A stretch of 64,000 nt of DNA from CAVVIG01 sp050249955 (GCA_050249955.1 JBFWPN010000003.1:248001-312000); one strand, 5' to 3'. Shown: positions 9,061 to 18,214, counted from the first letter of the stretch. Numbers and translations are program-made. Notes: generated from the letters alone by a model not told the origin.

Positions 9061-9621
9061 CTACTGCGTTCCGGCAGCCCGCCAAAACGCCCCATTATAG
9101 GCAGCCTTCAGACAGAGCAGCAACACGGCCAGCACCAGGCCGGTCACCGCCCGGTACTCGTGATTCGCCATGGCCTGTGCCACCGTGAATCGGCGTGTGG
9201 TGGCGCCGGCGTCGCGCGCGCCAGCCTCGCCGCGCCGGTAGCGATCGTACTGGTCGCCGAACTTCTGGCGCAGGAAGGCCTCCTCGCTGCGCACCGCTGC
9301 CGTGATCGTGGCCCCCATGTAGATCGCGATGAGGAGCGCGACCGCCAGACTGCCCGACGCAATCGCGAGGCCGACGCCCATGATGGACGACCCCACGTAC
9401 AGCGGATGCGCGAAATGGCGGTAGGGCCCGGACGAGGTGACCTCGCGCGACTTGTTCAGGTGCCCGGCTGCCCAGATGCGCAGGGCCTCGCCGACCAGGG
9501 CGACCGCGCTGCCCGCCAGGAGGAGCGTCCCGGTCGGACGCGCCAGCCAGATCACCAGGAGGGCGAACAGGAAGCCGAGCGGCACGCGGAGGCGCGCGAG
9601 GCGCCTGGTCAGGTCAGCCAC
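9061..9621 (-). CDS. Isoprenylcysteine carboxyl methyltransferase-like membrane protein
   Basis: A 186-residue integral membrane protein with about four to five hydrophobic segments and the C-terminal pattern of ICMT/phospholipid methyltransferase relatives: VTSSGPYRHFAHPLYVGS, then RSEEAFLRQKFGDQYDRYRR. Bacterial members probably methylate lipids or other small membrane substrates with SAM; the substrate is unknown. Its start overlaps the waaC stop by 8 bp, so it is co-transcribed at the end of the heptose gene run. Confidence 0.8.
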   Translation of the reverse strand: MADLTRRLARLRVPLGFLFALLVIWLARPTGTLLLAGSAVALVGEALRIWAAGHLNKSREVTSSGPYRHFAHPLYVGSSIMGVGLAIASGSLAVALLIAIYMGATITAAVRSEEAFLRQKFGDQYDRYRRGEAGARDAGATTRRFTVAQAMANHEYRAVTGLVLAVLLLCLKAAYNGAFWRAAGTQ

Positions 9622-10654
9622 GGCGTCGCTCCGCCGCTGTCAGGCGGCGTTCGACCGCCGCCAGTACTTCGGGCACATCGATGTCGAGTAGGCACATGCG
9701 CGGGAGCCTGCATTGTCGCAGATGGTGGCACTGGCACACACCTGCCCGTGACACCGACTCGTCGTCTGCGCCGAGCGGGCCGTTGCGTTCGGGGCGCGTG
9801 GGGCCGTAGATGCCGACGAGCGGCGTCCCCACCGCCGACGCGATGTGGGTGGGTCCCGTGTCACCAGACACCATGACCACGGCGGCCTTCGCGAGGGCGG
9901 CGATGTCGGCAATCGTGGTCTGTGGTGCGTGCATCGCGGCTCCTCCGGCGCCGGCCACGGCCTCGTCGGCCAGCGCGCGTTCGCCTGGTCCCCACAGCAC
10001 GATGGATCGGAGCCCGTGCCGCTGCTGCATCAATCGTGCGAGCTCGCCGAACCGCACCGGCGGCCACCGCTTGTTCGGCCACGCCGCACCGGTGTTCAGC
10101 AGCGCAAAGCGCGCCCCGGCGCGGGCGATCACCTCGTTCACGGCGGTCGAGCGCGGTGCGTCGAGGAGGAACTCCGGTTCGCCCGGCACCAGGCCGAGTC
10201 GTTCGAGCATGCCCAGGTTCACCCGCACCACGTGGCGGACAGCGCCGGCATCGCGAATCCCGGAACCACCCGGGTCGTGCGTCTCGGTGTAGAGCCAGCT
10301 CGCGAGGGGCTCGCGCGCGTAGCTCCGGCCGAAGCCGATGACGCGCGTCGCTCCGGACAGACGCGCAGCCACGGCCGACTTCACCAGCCCCTGGAGGTCG
10401 AGCGCCACGTCGTAGCGTGCCCGCCTGAGCGTCCGGATGGCCGCCGGCCAGGCCAGGCCATCCCGCGCGCCCCGGCGATCGGCGACGACGACCCGGTGGT
10501 CGATCACCGGGACGAGGTCCAGCACCTCGCGGTGCCTGGCGCTCACGAGCCAGTCGATCACCGCGTCGGGATAGGCACGGCGGAGCGCCACGGCCACGGG
10601 CACCGCATGGACGATATCGCCGAGGGCACCGAGCCGGACAATCAGGACGCGCAT
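9614..10654 (-). CDS. waaC: Lipopolysaccharide heptosyltransferase I (GT9)
   Basis: A 346-residue GT9 glycosyltransferase that adds the first heptose to Kdo of the LPS inner core. It begins with the family opening RVLIVRLGALGDIVHAVPV, has YDVALDLQGLVKSA, a C-terminal Rossmann domain with LLNTGAAWPNKRWP, and the donor-binding segment VVMVSGDTGPTHIASAVGTPLVGIYGPT. It follows rfaE2 in the heptose gene run and partly overlaps the methyltransferase downstream. WaaC rather than WaaF is preferred because of the GDIVHAVPV and DLQG signatures. Confidence 0.92.
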   Translation of the reverse strand: MRVLIVRLGALGDIVHAVPVAVALRRAYPDAVIDWLVSARHREVLDLVPVIDHRVVVADRRGARDGLAWPAAIRTLRRARYDVALDLQGLVKSAVAARLSGATRVIGFGRSYAREPLASWLYTETHDPGGSGIRDAGAVRHVVRVNLGMLERLGLVPGEPEFLLDAPRSTAVNEVIARAGARFALLNTGAAWPNKRWPPVRFGELARLMQQRHGLRSIVLWGPGERALADEAVAGAGGAAMHAPQTTIADIAALAKAAVVMVSGDTGPTHIASAVGTPLVGIYGPTRPERNGPLGADDESVSRAGVCQCHHLRQCRLPRMCLLDIDVPEVLAAVERRLTAAERRRG

Positions 10655-10678
10655 GCGGGAGGACTTCGAAGCCAGCAG

Positions 10679-11164
10679 TCAGGACCTGGAGGGCGGCGTG
10701 CCGGCGATCCTGGCGATGAGCTCCCGCGTGTTGTGGTGCTTCGGGTCGCCCACGATCGCCGTGCGGCCGCCGTAGGACTGCACCACGGCACGCTCGGGAA
10801 CGGTGTCCACGGTGTAGTCGGTCCCCTTGCAGTGCACGTCCGGCTGGAGACGCGTCAGCAGCCGTTCGACATTCGGGTCACTGAAGATCACGACGTAGCT
10901 CACGCCCCGCACGGCGGCGATGAGTTCGGCGCGGTCGGCCTCGGGCAGCACGGGTCGGTTCGGTCCCTTGAGCCCGCGCACCGAGGCATCGCTGTTCACG
11001 GCCACGACGAGGCGGTCGGCTTCGGCGGCCGCCCCCTGCAGGTAGCGGACATGCCCGACGTGCAGCAGGTCGAAGCAGCCGTTGGCAAACGCCACGGTGC
11101 GCCCGGCGGCCTTGTCGGCTGCCACGGCGTCAATCAGTTCCGTTTCGGTGAGGACGTGTCCCAT
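10679..11164 (-). CDS. rfaE2: Heptose-1-phosphate adenylyltransferase (stand-alone RfaE2/HldE-C)
   Basis: A 161-residue nucleotidyltransferase producing ADP-D-glycero-beta-D-manno-heptose. The cytidylyltransferase-like motif GCFDLLHVGHVRYL (HxGH) and CKGTDYTVDTVPE are clear. I start at ATG 11164; the ten extra upstream codons in the open frame are not conserved-looking. It is separate from the kinase half (rfaE1), whereas E. coli HldE fuses both. Confidence 0.93.
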   Translation of the reverse strand: MGHVLTETELIDAVAADKAAGRTVAFANGCFDLLHVGHVRYLQGAAAEADRLVVAVNSDASVRGLKGPNRPVLPEADRAELIAAVRGVSYVVIFSDPNVERLLTRLQPDVHCKGTDYTVDTVPERAVVQSYGGRTAIVGDPKHHNTRELIARIAGTPPSRS

Positions 11165-11188
11165 TCGATTCGAGGCCGGAGTGCGGTG

Positions 11189-11213
11189 GCGCACCTGAAG
11201 GTGGGCACTTACG
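11189..11213. repeat. Palindromic ACCTGAAGGTGGGCACTTACG element
   Basis: The 44-bp gap between rfaE1 and rfaE2 holds CACC-TGAA-GGTG followed by GGCACTTACG. It matches the element at 61290-61313 (GCCCGCC-TGAA-GGCGGGC then ACTACG) with compensating changes in the stem, as in a dispersed REP-like family. Confidence 0.45.
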
Positions 11214-12237
11214 GCTGGGCGTCGCCGCCGATCGCACCCTTCAGTTCAGGCGCCGACACCGTCGCGGTGCCGCGCTTCATCACCACGAGGCCGCCCGCGT
11301 AGTTTGCGAGTTGCGCCGACTCCTCGAACGTGGCGCCGGAGGCCAGCGCGGCCGTCAGCGTCGCGATGACCGTGTCGCCGGCACCGGTGACGTCGGCCAC
11401 TTCGTCCGACCCGAAGATCGGGATGTGCACCGTGGGCTGCTTCGGCTGGAAGAGCGCCATGCCGCGGCTCCCCCGCGTGATGAGCACCGCCTGCATCCCC
11501 GTGCGGCGCAGCAGCGTGCGGCCCGCCTGCTCCAGCACCTCCGGGTCGTCGTCGATCTGGATGTCGAGGGCCCGCTCCACCTCCGACTCGTTCGGTGTGC
11601 AGGCCGTCAGCCCCTTGTAGTCGAGCAGCCGGTAGCGGCTGTCGACGACGATCGGGACCGCGCGCCTCGGCGTGCGCGACTCGAGCGTACGGCGGACCGC
11701 CAGCGCGAGGTCGGGCGTGATGAGCCCCGAGCCGTAGTCCGAGAGCAGCACGGCGTCGCAGTCGCCCAGCGCCGGCGCGAGCCGTTCGGCGAACGCGTCG
11801 CTCACTTCCGCGTCGAGCGGCCAGCCGGTCTCGCGGTCGATACGCACCACCTGCTGCTTGGCGGAGTGCACGCCACCGGCCAGGATGCGGGTCTTCACGG
11901 GCGTCCGGTACTGCCTCGACCGCACGACCCGGCGCACGTCGACCGCCTTCGGGAAGGAGGACAGCAGCCGCCGCCCCTCGGCGTCGGTGCCGACCATGCC
12001 GGCGAGCAGCGCACGTGCGCCCAGCGCCGCCACGTTGTTCGCCGCGTTGCCGGCGCCGCCGGGAACCACCTCGGTCGCGTCGTACTTCAGGATCAGCACG
12101 GGAGCTTCCCGCGAGACGCGCGACACCTCGCCGTAGATGAACTCGTCGGCAATCAGGTCGCCCACGACGAGCAGGCGCCTGCCGGCACAGGCGTCGACCA
12201 GGGAAAGGAGGCGCGCCGTACGATCAGCAATGTCCAT
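11209..12237 (-). CDS. rfaE1: D-glycero-beta-D-manno-heptose-7-phosphate kinase (RfaE1/HldE-N)
   Basis: A 342-residue PfkB/ribokinase-family kinase phosphorylating heptose-7-phosphate at C1. It shows LLVVGDLIADEFIYG at the start, VVPGGAGNAANNVAALGA, and the C-terminal ATP/anion-hole motif DVTGAGDTVIATLTAALA with the catalytic Asp. Together with gmhB and rfaE2 it supplies ADP-heptose to waaC and waaF. A TACAAT box at 12253-12258 lies 15 nt before the ATG. Confidence 0.94.
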   Translation of the reverse strand: MDIADRTARLLSLVDACAGRRLLVVGDLIADEFIYGEVSRVSREAPVLILKYDATEVVPGGAGNAANNVAALGARALLAGMVGTDAEGRRLLSSFPKAVDVRRVVRSRQYRTPVKTRILAGGVHSAKQQVVRIDRETGWPLDAEVSDAFAERLAPALGDCDAVLLSDYGSGLITPDLALAVRRTLESRTPRRAVPIVVDSRYRLLDYKGLTACTPNESEVERALDIQIDDDPEVLEQAGRTLLRRTGMQAVLITRGSRGMALFQPKQPTVHIPIFGSDEVADVTGAGDTVIATLTAALASGATFEESAQLANYAGGLVVMKRGTATVSAPELKGAIGGDAQP

Positions 12238-12252
12238 AGATGAGCGGCTGGA

Positions 12253-12258
12253 ATTGTA
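12253..12258 (-). promoter_or_regulatory. Candidate -10 box (TACAAT) for rfaE1
   Basis: TACAAT on the minus strand sits 15 nt upstream of the rfaE1 ATG in the short gmhB-rfaE1 gap, suggesting an internal promoter in the heptose run. No clear -35. Confidence 0.4.
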
Positions 12259-12279
12259 GTGCGCGGGAGGCTCCGCAAC

Positions 12280-12846
12280 CTACCGCCGGTTCAGCAGGAT
12301 CCAGCTCGCGGCCCCCGCGAGGTTGTCCACCACGGCATCCGCCGCCAGCCCCGCGGGAGGGCGCCCCTCCTCGCCCGCGCCGTACCCGGTGCGCACGAGG
12401 ACCCCCCGTCCGCCCATGGCGCGCGCCAGGCCGATGTCCACCCAGCGATCGCCGACGGCAAACGAGCGCCCCGGGTCGACGCCGAGCTCACGGACCGCGC
12501 GGTCCACCAGTGCGGTGCCCGGCTTGCGGCACTCGCAGCGGATGGCGTACTCAAGCACGCGCCCGTCCGGATGGTGCGGGCAGTGGTAATACGCGTCGAT
12601 GCGTGCTCCCGCGCTGGACAGCAGGCGGGCAATGTGACGATGGCACTCGTCGACCACCGCCTCGGTGAAGAACCCACGGGCCACCCCCGACTGGTTCGTG
12701 ACCATCACCACGCGGATGCCGGCCCGGTTGAAGGCGCGGATGGCATCGGTCGCAAAGGGATACAGCGCGATCCGGTCGGTTCGATCGAGGTAGCCGACCT
12801 CCTCGATGAGCGTGCCGTCGCGATCCAGGAATACCGCCGCACTCAC
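12280..12846 (-). CDS. gmhB: D-glycero-beta-D-manno-heptose-1,7-bisphosphate 7-phosphatase
   Basis: A 188-residue HAD phosphatase. It shows AVFLDRDGTLIEE (nucleophile and acid Asp in DxD), VTNQSGVARGFF, the zinc-loop residues in YHCPHHPDG and CECRKPG, and GDRWVDIGLARA. It removes the C7 phosphate before adenylylation by RfaE2. GTG at 12846 overlaps the waaF TGA by 4 bp. The much longer in-frame extension overlaps waaF in another frame and was discarded. Confidence 0.93.
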   Translation of the reverse strand: MSAAVFLDRDGTLIEEVGYLDRTDRIALYPFATDAIRAFNRAGIRVVMVTNQSGVARGFFTEAVVDECHRHIARLLSSAGARIDAYYHCPHHPDGRVLEYAIRCECRKPGTALVDRAVRELGVDPGRSFAVGDRWVDIGLARAMGGRGVLVRTGYGAGEEGRPPAGLAADAVVDNLAGAASWILLNRR

Positions 12847-13829
12847 AGGCTTCTCCTCACATCGTCCAGGACCGTCACCGGTTCGACCCGCTGCATGCAG
12901 CGGTGCGTCAGCGGGCACTCGCGCAGCATGCACGGCCGGCACCACACGTCGCCATGCAGGACCGACAGGCGACCGGTTCCGAGCGGCCGGGTTTCGTGCT
13001 CGTTCGTGGGACCGAAGACCGCGGTGACATCGGTGCCCAGCGCGGCGGCGAAGTGCATCGCGCCGGAGTCGTTGGTCACGAGCGCGCGACACCGGGTGAG
13101 TACGCCGGCGAGCGTGGACAGGTCGGTCTTCCCCACCAGGTCGATCGGCCGCAGGCCGCTGTGCACGAGCGCGGTCACCTCGGCCGCTGCGCGTGCGTCG
13201 GCCGGGGCGCCCACGAGCACCGTCCGTACGCCGTCGCGAGCCAGGCCATCGATGGTCGCGGCGAAGCGGGCCGGGGGCCAGCGCTTTGCGCTCCCGAAGG
13301 CGGCGCCTGGCGCCATGGCGACGAGCGGCGTCGCGGAGTCCCACCCCGCCTCGGCCAGGCGGTCCGCCCCGACCACCCGCAGGTCGGGCGGCACCTCGAG
13401 CCGCGGCTCGAGCGGACCGGGCGCAAAGCCGAGGGCCGTGGTGAGGTGCTGGTAGTACGCCGCCTGGTGCACGCGCACGGGCGGGGGAACGGCGCGCGTG
13501 AGCAGCATCGACCGGAACTCGTTGCGATAGCCCCACCGTTCCGCCACGCCCGCGCGGCGCGCGATCCAGGCGGTGTTGAACGAATTGGGCAGCAGGAGCA
13601 CCGCATCATAGCCGCCTCGACGCACCGCCTCGACGCTCTCGGCCCGGCTGCCGAGCACCACCACCTGGTCGACGCCGGGCACCAGCGGGACCAGCGGCGC
13701 AATGGACGGGCGCGCGGCCAGGTCGATGACGGCACCGGGCGAGCCGCGCCGCACGTCGGCCACGGCTGGCAGCGCCATCACCGCATCGCCGAGCCAGTTG
13801 GGGGCGAAAACGAGGAGCCTCCGGCTCAC
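12843..13829 (-). CDS. waaF: Lipopolysaccharide heptosyltransferase II (GT9)
   Basis: A 328-residue GT9 enzyme adding the second heptose of the inner core. It opens with LLVFAPNWLGDAVMALPA, typical of WaaF, and has LLLPNSFNTAWIARRAGV, VAMAPGAAFGSAKRWPP and LVTNDSGAMHFAAALGTDVTAVFGPT. A cysteine-rich C-terminal patch (WCRPCMLRECPLTHRCM) is also usual in WaaF. I start at GTG 13829; the open frame continues upstream only as antisense of the GT2 gene. Confidence 0.93.
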   Translation of the reverse strand: MSRRLLVFAPNWLGDAVMALPAVADVRRGSPGAVIDLAARPSIAPLVPLVPGVDQVVVLGSRAESVEAVRRGGYDAVLLLPNSFNTAWIARRAGVAERWGYRNEFRSMLLTRAVPPPVRVHQAAYYQHLTTALGFAPGPLEPRLEVPPDLRVVGADRLAEAGWDSATPLVAMAPGAAFGSAKRWPPARFAATIDGLARDGVRTVLVGAPADARAAAEVTALVHSGLRPIDLVGKTDLSTLAGVLTRCRALVTNDSGAMHFAAALGTDVTAVFGPTNEHETRPLGTGRLSVLHGDVWCRPCMLRECPLTHRCMQRVEPVTVLDDVRRSL

Positions 13830-13855
13830 GCCTGACTCCGGACTGCTGGTTGGGG

Positions 13856-13861
13856 TACGAT
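13856..13861 (+). promoter_or_regulatory. Candidate -10 box (TACGAT) for the GT2 gene
   Basis: TACGAT ends 10 nt before ATG 13872, which would give an mRNA with almost no 5' leader. It lies in the 42-bp gap between divergent waaF and the GT2 gene. Confidence 0.35.
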
Positions 13862-13871
13862 CGCGCCTTCG

Positions 13872-14588
13872 ATGAGCACGCCGCGCCGCCCAGCTCCGCT
13901 CCCCCCGGATCCGCTCCTCTCGGTGGTCATGCCCGTGTACAACGAGCGTACCACGGTCGAGGAGATCATCAGGCGCGTGCTCGCCGTGCCGATGCGCCTC
14001 CAGCTGATCGTCGTGGACGACGGGTCGCGCGATGGTACGGGCGATATCCTGGAGCGGCTGCAGGCCGAGCTCGGGTTCACCTTGCTGAGGCAGGCGAACG
14101 GCGGCAAGGGTTCGGCGCTGCGCCGCGGGTTCGACGCGGTCAGCGGCGACCTGGTCGTGATCCAGGATGCCGACCTCGAGTACTCGCCCGAGGAGTACCC
14201 CGAGCTGATGGAGCTGATCGTGAAGGGGCACGCCGACGTCGTCTACGGCTCCCGCTTCCTCGGGCGCCACCGGGTGTTCATGTTCACGCACTATCTCGGC
14301 AACCGCATCGTGACGCTCGCCACGAACGTCCTCTACAACACGATGCTCACCGACATGGAGACCTGCTACAAGATGATGCGGACCGAGGTGCTCCGCTCCT
14401 TCACGCTCCAGTCGAACGGGTTCGGCATCGAGCCGGAGATCACCGCCAAGATCTTCAAGCGCGGCTACCGGGTCTACGAGATTCCCATCACCTACGCCGG
14501 ACGCGGCTACGATGAAGGCAAGAAGATCACCTGGCGCGCCGGGTTCGAGGCGCTCTGGGTGCTGCTGAAGTACCGGTTCACCGAGTAG
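13872..14588 (+). CDS. Family 2 glycosyltransferase (dolichyl-phosphate mannose synthase-like)
   Basis: A 238-residue GT2 enzyme with LSVVMPVYNERTTVEEII, LIVVDDGSRDGTGDIL, the metal-binding IQDADLEYSPEEYPEL and GYRVYEIPITYAGRGYDEGKKI. This is the DPM1/GtrB-like subgroup that moves sugars from nucleotide donors to polyprenyl phosphate. There is no C-terminal membrane domain, so it is probably a peripheral enzyme at the inner membrane. It is divergent from waaF and followed 16 nt later by nadE. A role in glycan assembly is inferred from the LPS neighbourhood. Confidence 0.88.
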   Translation: MSTPRRPAPLPPDPLLSVVMPVYNERTTVEEIIRRVLAVPMRLQLIVVDDGSRDGTGDILERLQAELGFTLLRQANGGKGSALRRGFDAVSGDLVVIQDADLEYSPEEYPELMELIVKGHADVVYGSRFLGRHRVFMFTHYLGNRIVTLATNVLYNTMLTDMETCYKMMRTEVLRSFTLQSNGFGIEPEITAKIFKRGYRVYEIPITYAGRGYDEGKKITWRAGFEALWVLLKYRFTE

Positions 14589-14604
14589 CTGCCGGCTCCG
14601 CCCC

Positions 14605-16251
14605 GTGAAGATCGCCCTGCTCCAGATCAACCCGACGGTCGGCGACATCGCCGGCAATGCCGCGCTCATCGCCGAGGCCGCGCTGCGCGCCCGCCAGGCG
14701 GGGGCGGACCTGGCGGTGACGCCGGAGCTGGCCCTGGTCGGCTACCTTCCCCGCGACCTCCTCCTCAGCGAGGACTTCGTGGCGCGAAGCTGGGCTCAGG
14801 TGGAACGGCTCGCGCGCGACCTGGCGGAAGGCCCCCCCACGCTGGTCGGCCTGCCGGAAGCGAACCCCTCGGACGAGGGGCGGCCGCTCTTCAACAGCGC
14901 CGCGCTCGTCCGTGGCGGCCGCATCGAGCAGCGCTTCCGCAAGGCGCTCCTGCCCACCTACGACGTCTTCGACGAAGACCGCTACTTCGAGCCGTTCCAC
15001 GGCGCACAGGTCGTCGACGTCGCCGGCACGCGGGTGGGCATCAGCATCTGCGAGGACATCTGGAACGACCGCGACTTCTGGAAGCGCCGCCGCTACCACC
15101 ACGATCCGGTGAGCGAGCTCGTCGCCGCCGGCGCCGAGGTGATCGTCAACCTCTCCGCCTCGCCCTTCACCGTCGGCAAGCACAAGCGGCGCGAGGAGAT
15201 GCTGAGCAGCATGGCGCGCAAGCACCGGGTGCCGCTGCTCTATGTGAACCAGTACGGCGGGAATGACGACCTCGTCTTCGACGGCCGGAGCTGCGCGTTC
15301 AGCGCCGAGGGCGCGCCGATCGCGCGCGGCGCCTCCTTCGACGCCGACGTGGTGGTCTGCGACCTGACCCACCAGGCCGGCATCGGCCCGGCCACCGACC
15401 TGGTCGCGGAATCGGAGGTCTGGCGCGCGCTCGTCCTCGGCACGCGCGACTACGCGCGCAAGTGCGGCTTCACCCGCGTGGTGCTCGGGCTCTCCGGCGG
15501 CATCGACTCGGCGCTGACCGCGGCGATCGCCGCCGAGGCACTCGGGCCTGACCGCGTGCTGGGCGTGCTGATGCCCTCCCCCTTCTCGAGCCGCGGCAGC
15601 ATCGACGACTCGCTGGCGCTGGCCGCCAACCTGGGCATCGACACGCTCACGCTCCCGATCGAGCCCGCCATGGCGGCGATGGAGGCGACGCTGGCCGGCG
15701 CGTTCGCCGGCACCACGCGCGACGTCACCGAGGAGAACATCCAGGCGCGCATCCGGGGCAACCTGCTGATGGCCCTCTCGAACAAGCGCGGCGCCCTGCT
15801 CCTGACGACGGGCAACAAGTCCGAGCTGGCGGTCGGCTACTGCACGCTCTACGGCGACATGTCCGGCGGCCTCGGCGTCATCGCCGACGTGCCGAAGACG
15901 ATGGTCTACCGCGTGTCGCGGTGGCTGAACGACCGCGCGGGACACCAGGTGATCCCCGACGCGATTCTCACCAAGGCCCCGTCTGCCGAGCTGCGGCCGA
16001 ACCAGACCGACCAGGACTCGCTCCCTCCGTACGACATCCTCGACGACATCCTGCAGCGGCACGTGGAACGGCACGAACCGGCGTCGGCCATCGTCGCGGC
16101 CGGGTTCGACCAGGCCACCGTGCACCGGGTGCTGCGCCTCGTCCGGGGCGCGGAGTTCAAGCGCAAGCAGGCCGCGCCTGGGCTGAAGGTCACCGACCGT
16201 GCATTCGGCACAGGCTGGCGGATGCCGATTGCGGCCAGGTACGAGAGCTGA
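14605..16251 (+). CDS. nadE: Glutamine-dependent NAD+ synthetase
   Basis: A 548-residue two-domain enzyme converting deamido-NAD+ to NAD+. Residues 1 to about 260 form the nitrilase-like glutaminase: LALVGYLPRDLLL, FRKALLPTYDVFDEDRYF with the catalytic Lys, and GISICEDIWND with the nucleophile Cys. The synthetase domain follows with LGLSGGIDSALTAAIAAEALG (PP-loop), LLTTGNKSELAVGYCTLYGDM and APSAELRPNQTDQDSLP. Length is normal for bacterial two-domain NadE. It sits among LPS genes without an obvious functional link. Confidence 0.96.
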   Translation: MKIALLQINPTVGDIAGNAALIAEAALRARQAGADLAVTPELALVGYLPRDLLLSEDFVARSWAQVERLARDLAEGPPTLVGLPEANPSDEGRPLFNSAALVRGGRIEQRFRKALLPTYDVFDEDRYFEPFHGAQVVDVAGTRVGISICEDIWNDRDFWKRRRYHHDPVSELVAAGAEVIVNLSASPFTVGKHKRREEMLSSMARKHRVPLLYVNQYGGNDDLVFDGRSCAFSAEGAPIARGASFDADVVVCDLTHQAGIGPATDLVAESEVWRALVLGTRDYARKCGFTRVVLGLSGGIDSALTAAIAAEALGPDRVLGVLMPSPFSSRGSIDDSLALAANLGIDTLTLPIEPAMAAMEATLAGAFAGTTRDVTEENIQARIRGNLLMALSNKRGALLLTTGNKSELAVGYCTLYGDMSGGLGVIADVPKTMVYRVSRWLNDRAGHQVIPDAILTKAPSAELRPNQTDQDSLPPYDILDDILQRHVERHEPASAIVAAGFDQATVHRVLRLVRGAEFKRKQAAPGLKVTDRAFGTGWRMPIAARYES

Positions 16252-16254
16252 GTT

Positions 16255-17202
16255 CTAGGTTCCGACTTCCCCATCATCCGCCGCGCCCGCGGGGAACATC
16301 GCGGTCTCGGTGGCCGGCGCCGCGACGCCAGGCGCGTCCCGCCATCGTCGGTGCATCCAGAGCCACAGGTCCGGGTGCTTCCGCACGTACATCTCGAGGA
16401 CGTCGGTGCAGCGCTGCGTCAGCTCGTGGATGGGATCCTCGGTCTCTGGCGGCGGCGGCTCGATGGCATGCTCGTACACCATGCGGTAACGCCCGCGCCC
16501 GAGGGGGAGCGCGAAGAGCGGCACGATCCGGGCCCCTGTGCGCATCGCCAGCGCGGCGACAATCGGCGTGGTGGCCGCGGGCCGGTTGAAGAAGTCCACG
16601 TGGATCGCGTCGCGGCTGGAGATGTGCTGGTCGATGAGGATGCCGACGCCCTGGCCGTCCTGCAGCACGCGCAGGGCGCGGCGCAGGGTGCCCTGCCGGT
16701 AGATCACGCTGTTGCCGGTCCGCGTGCGCATCTCCTCCAGCAACCGGTGCAGGTAGGGGTTGTCCAGCGCCCTGGCCATCACGGCCATGGGCTGGAGCCG
16801 CAGGCCGTGCACCAGCGCCTGGAGCTCCCAGTAGCCGAAGTGCCCCGTCACGAAGAGCACGCCGCGCCCCTGGGCGTAGGCGTTGCGCACCCGTTCCTCG
16901 CCGTCGAACTCGACCCGCGCGAGCATCTCGTCGTTGGACAGCGTGCTGAACTTGAGCAGCTCGAACAGCAACCGGCCGAAGTGCCTGAAGGTGCCGCGGA
17001 CGATCGCACGATGCTCGGCGGGCGTCCGCGTCGGGAATGCCGCCGCCACGTTGCGCTCGGCCACGCGCCGGTGGGCACGGTCGAGCGCGTGGAACGTCAT
17101 CCCCAGCGCGGATCCGCAGGCATCCACGACTGTGGACGGCATGAAGCGGACCGCCCCAATCAGGGTTCGCACGCCGAGGTATTCGAGCCGATGCCTGAAC
17201 AT
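16255..17202 (-). CDS. LpxL/HtrB-type lauroyl acyltransferase
   Basis: A 315-residue member of the lipid A late acyltransferase family. The HxxxxE motif is present in VTGHFGYWELQALVHGL, and ARALDNPYLHRLLEEMR, GVGILIDQH and the C-terminal LWLWMHRRWRD are family features. It probably adds a secondary acyl chain to Kdo2-lipid IVA at the inner membrane. Clustering with lpxK and waaA supports this. Whether it corresponds to LpxL or LpxM cannot be decided. Confidence 0.9.
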   Translation of the reverse strand: MFRHRLEYLGVRTLIGAVRFMPSTVVDACGSALGMTFHALDRAHRRVAERNVAAAFPTRTPAEHRAIVRGTFRHFGRLLFELLKFSTLSNDEMLARVEFDGEERVRNAYAQGRGVLFVTGHFGYWELQALVHGLRLQPMAVMARALDNPYLHRLLEEMRTRTGNSVIYRQGTLRRALRVLQDGQGVGILIDQHISSRDAIHVDFFNRPAATTPIVAALAMRTGARIVPLFALPLGRGRYRMVYEHAIEPPPPETEDPIHELTQRCTDVLEMYVRKHPDLWLWMHRRWRDAPGVAAPATETAMFPAGAADDGEVGT

Positions 17203-17206
17203 CGTG

Positions 17207-18214
17207 TCAGCCCTGCCGCCCCTTCGCCGCCGCCAGCCGCGCGGTCAGCCAGGATGCAAACGTGTCGGAGGGCTCGATGGTGGTCTCGAGCGGGACCGCC
17301 GCGAACGTGAAGCCGCGAAGGTCGAGGTTCAGCAGCCGCATCGCATCCTTCTCGGTCGTCACCACCGCCGCGGCACCGCTGGCTCGGGCATCGGCAACGA
17401 TGCGGGCGACGTCCGACGGGCTGAAGCGATGATGGTCGCGGAACGCGAGGGTACCTCGGACCTCGAAGCCGGCCGTACGCAGGTCGTCGAAGAAACGCTC
17501 GGGACGGGCGATGCCGGCCACGGCGAACACCGGCGTCGACCGATCGGGCACCTCGGCGCCCCCGATCGGCCAGCAGGCTCCCAGGCTGCGGGTGGTCCAG
17601 AAGACCTGCCCGATCCCCAGGCGCTCGCCCACCATCCGCGACGCATCACGGCTGCCCGGCACGATGACCGCGTGGGCCACCGCGGCGTTGGCGAGCGGCT
17701 CGCGCAGCCGTCCAGCAGGAAGCACCCGGTCGGACAGGTCGTGCTCGTCGGCCAGCAGGAGGTCGACGGTCCTCGCCAGCCGCACGTGCTGGAAGCCGTC
17801 GTCCAGGAGGTGCACGGTGGCGCCGTGGCGCGTCTCGGCCTCCACACCCGCCGCGTGGCGATCCGCGCACACCAGCACCGGCACGCCGGGCAGCGTGCGC
17901 GCGAGCAGCATCGGTTCGTCGCCGGCGAGGGCCACGTCCACGAGGACGCGCTCACGATCGGACACGACGGTCACGCCCGCCACCGCCGTCTCGCGCGCGT
18001 ACCCGCGGCTCAGCACCGCCGGCTGCTCGCCACGCGCCTGCAGCAGGCGCGCTATCGAGGCGACCACCGGAGTCTTCCCGCTGCCGCCGACCCGCAGGTT
18101 GCCCACGCTGATCACCGGGGCGTCGAGATGCCGTGCGCGCGACGGCGCCGCATACCATCGTCGCCGCCACGTGGCGGCGGCACCGTACACCGCGCTCAGC
18201 GCCTGCACGATCAC
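17207..18214 (-). CDS. lpxK: Tetraacyldisaccharide 4'-kinase
   Basis: A 335-residue LpxK that phosphorylates the lipid A disaccharide. The P-loop is in VISVGNLRVGGSGKTPVVASI and the LpxK-specific VHLLDDGFQHVRLARTVDLLL follows. The gene overlaps waaA by 4 bp and is separated from the acyltransferase by 4 nt, forming waaA-lpxK-acyltransferase on the minus strand. Confidence 0.95.
   Translation of the reverse strand: MIVQALSAVYGAAATWRRRWYAAPSRARHLDAPVISVGNLRVGGSGKTPVVASIARLLQARGEQPAVLSRGYARETAVAGVTVVSDRERVLVDVALAGDEPMLLARTLPGVPVLVCADRHAAGVEAETRHGATVHLLDDGFQHVRLARTVDLLLADEHDLSDRVLPAGRLREPLANAAVAHAVIVPGSRDASRMVGERLGIGQVFWTTRSLGACWPIGGAEVPDRSTPVFAVAGIARPERFFDDLRTAGFEVRGTLAFRDHHRFSPSDVARIVADARASGAAAVVTTEKDAMRLLNLDLRGFTFAAVPLETTIEPSDTFASWLTARLAAAKGRQG

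Noticed and set aside
12843..14669. 608-codon minus-strand open frame that might be read as a larger fused heptosyltransferase
   Set aside because: Beyond 13829 the sequence is the antisense of the GT2 glycosyltransferase gene and has no protein family character; WaaF is complete from GTG 13829.
14578..16125. 515-codon minus-strand open frame
   Set aside because: Antisense shadow of nadE; Val/His/Arg-rich composition typical of reverse-strand GC-rich frames.
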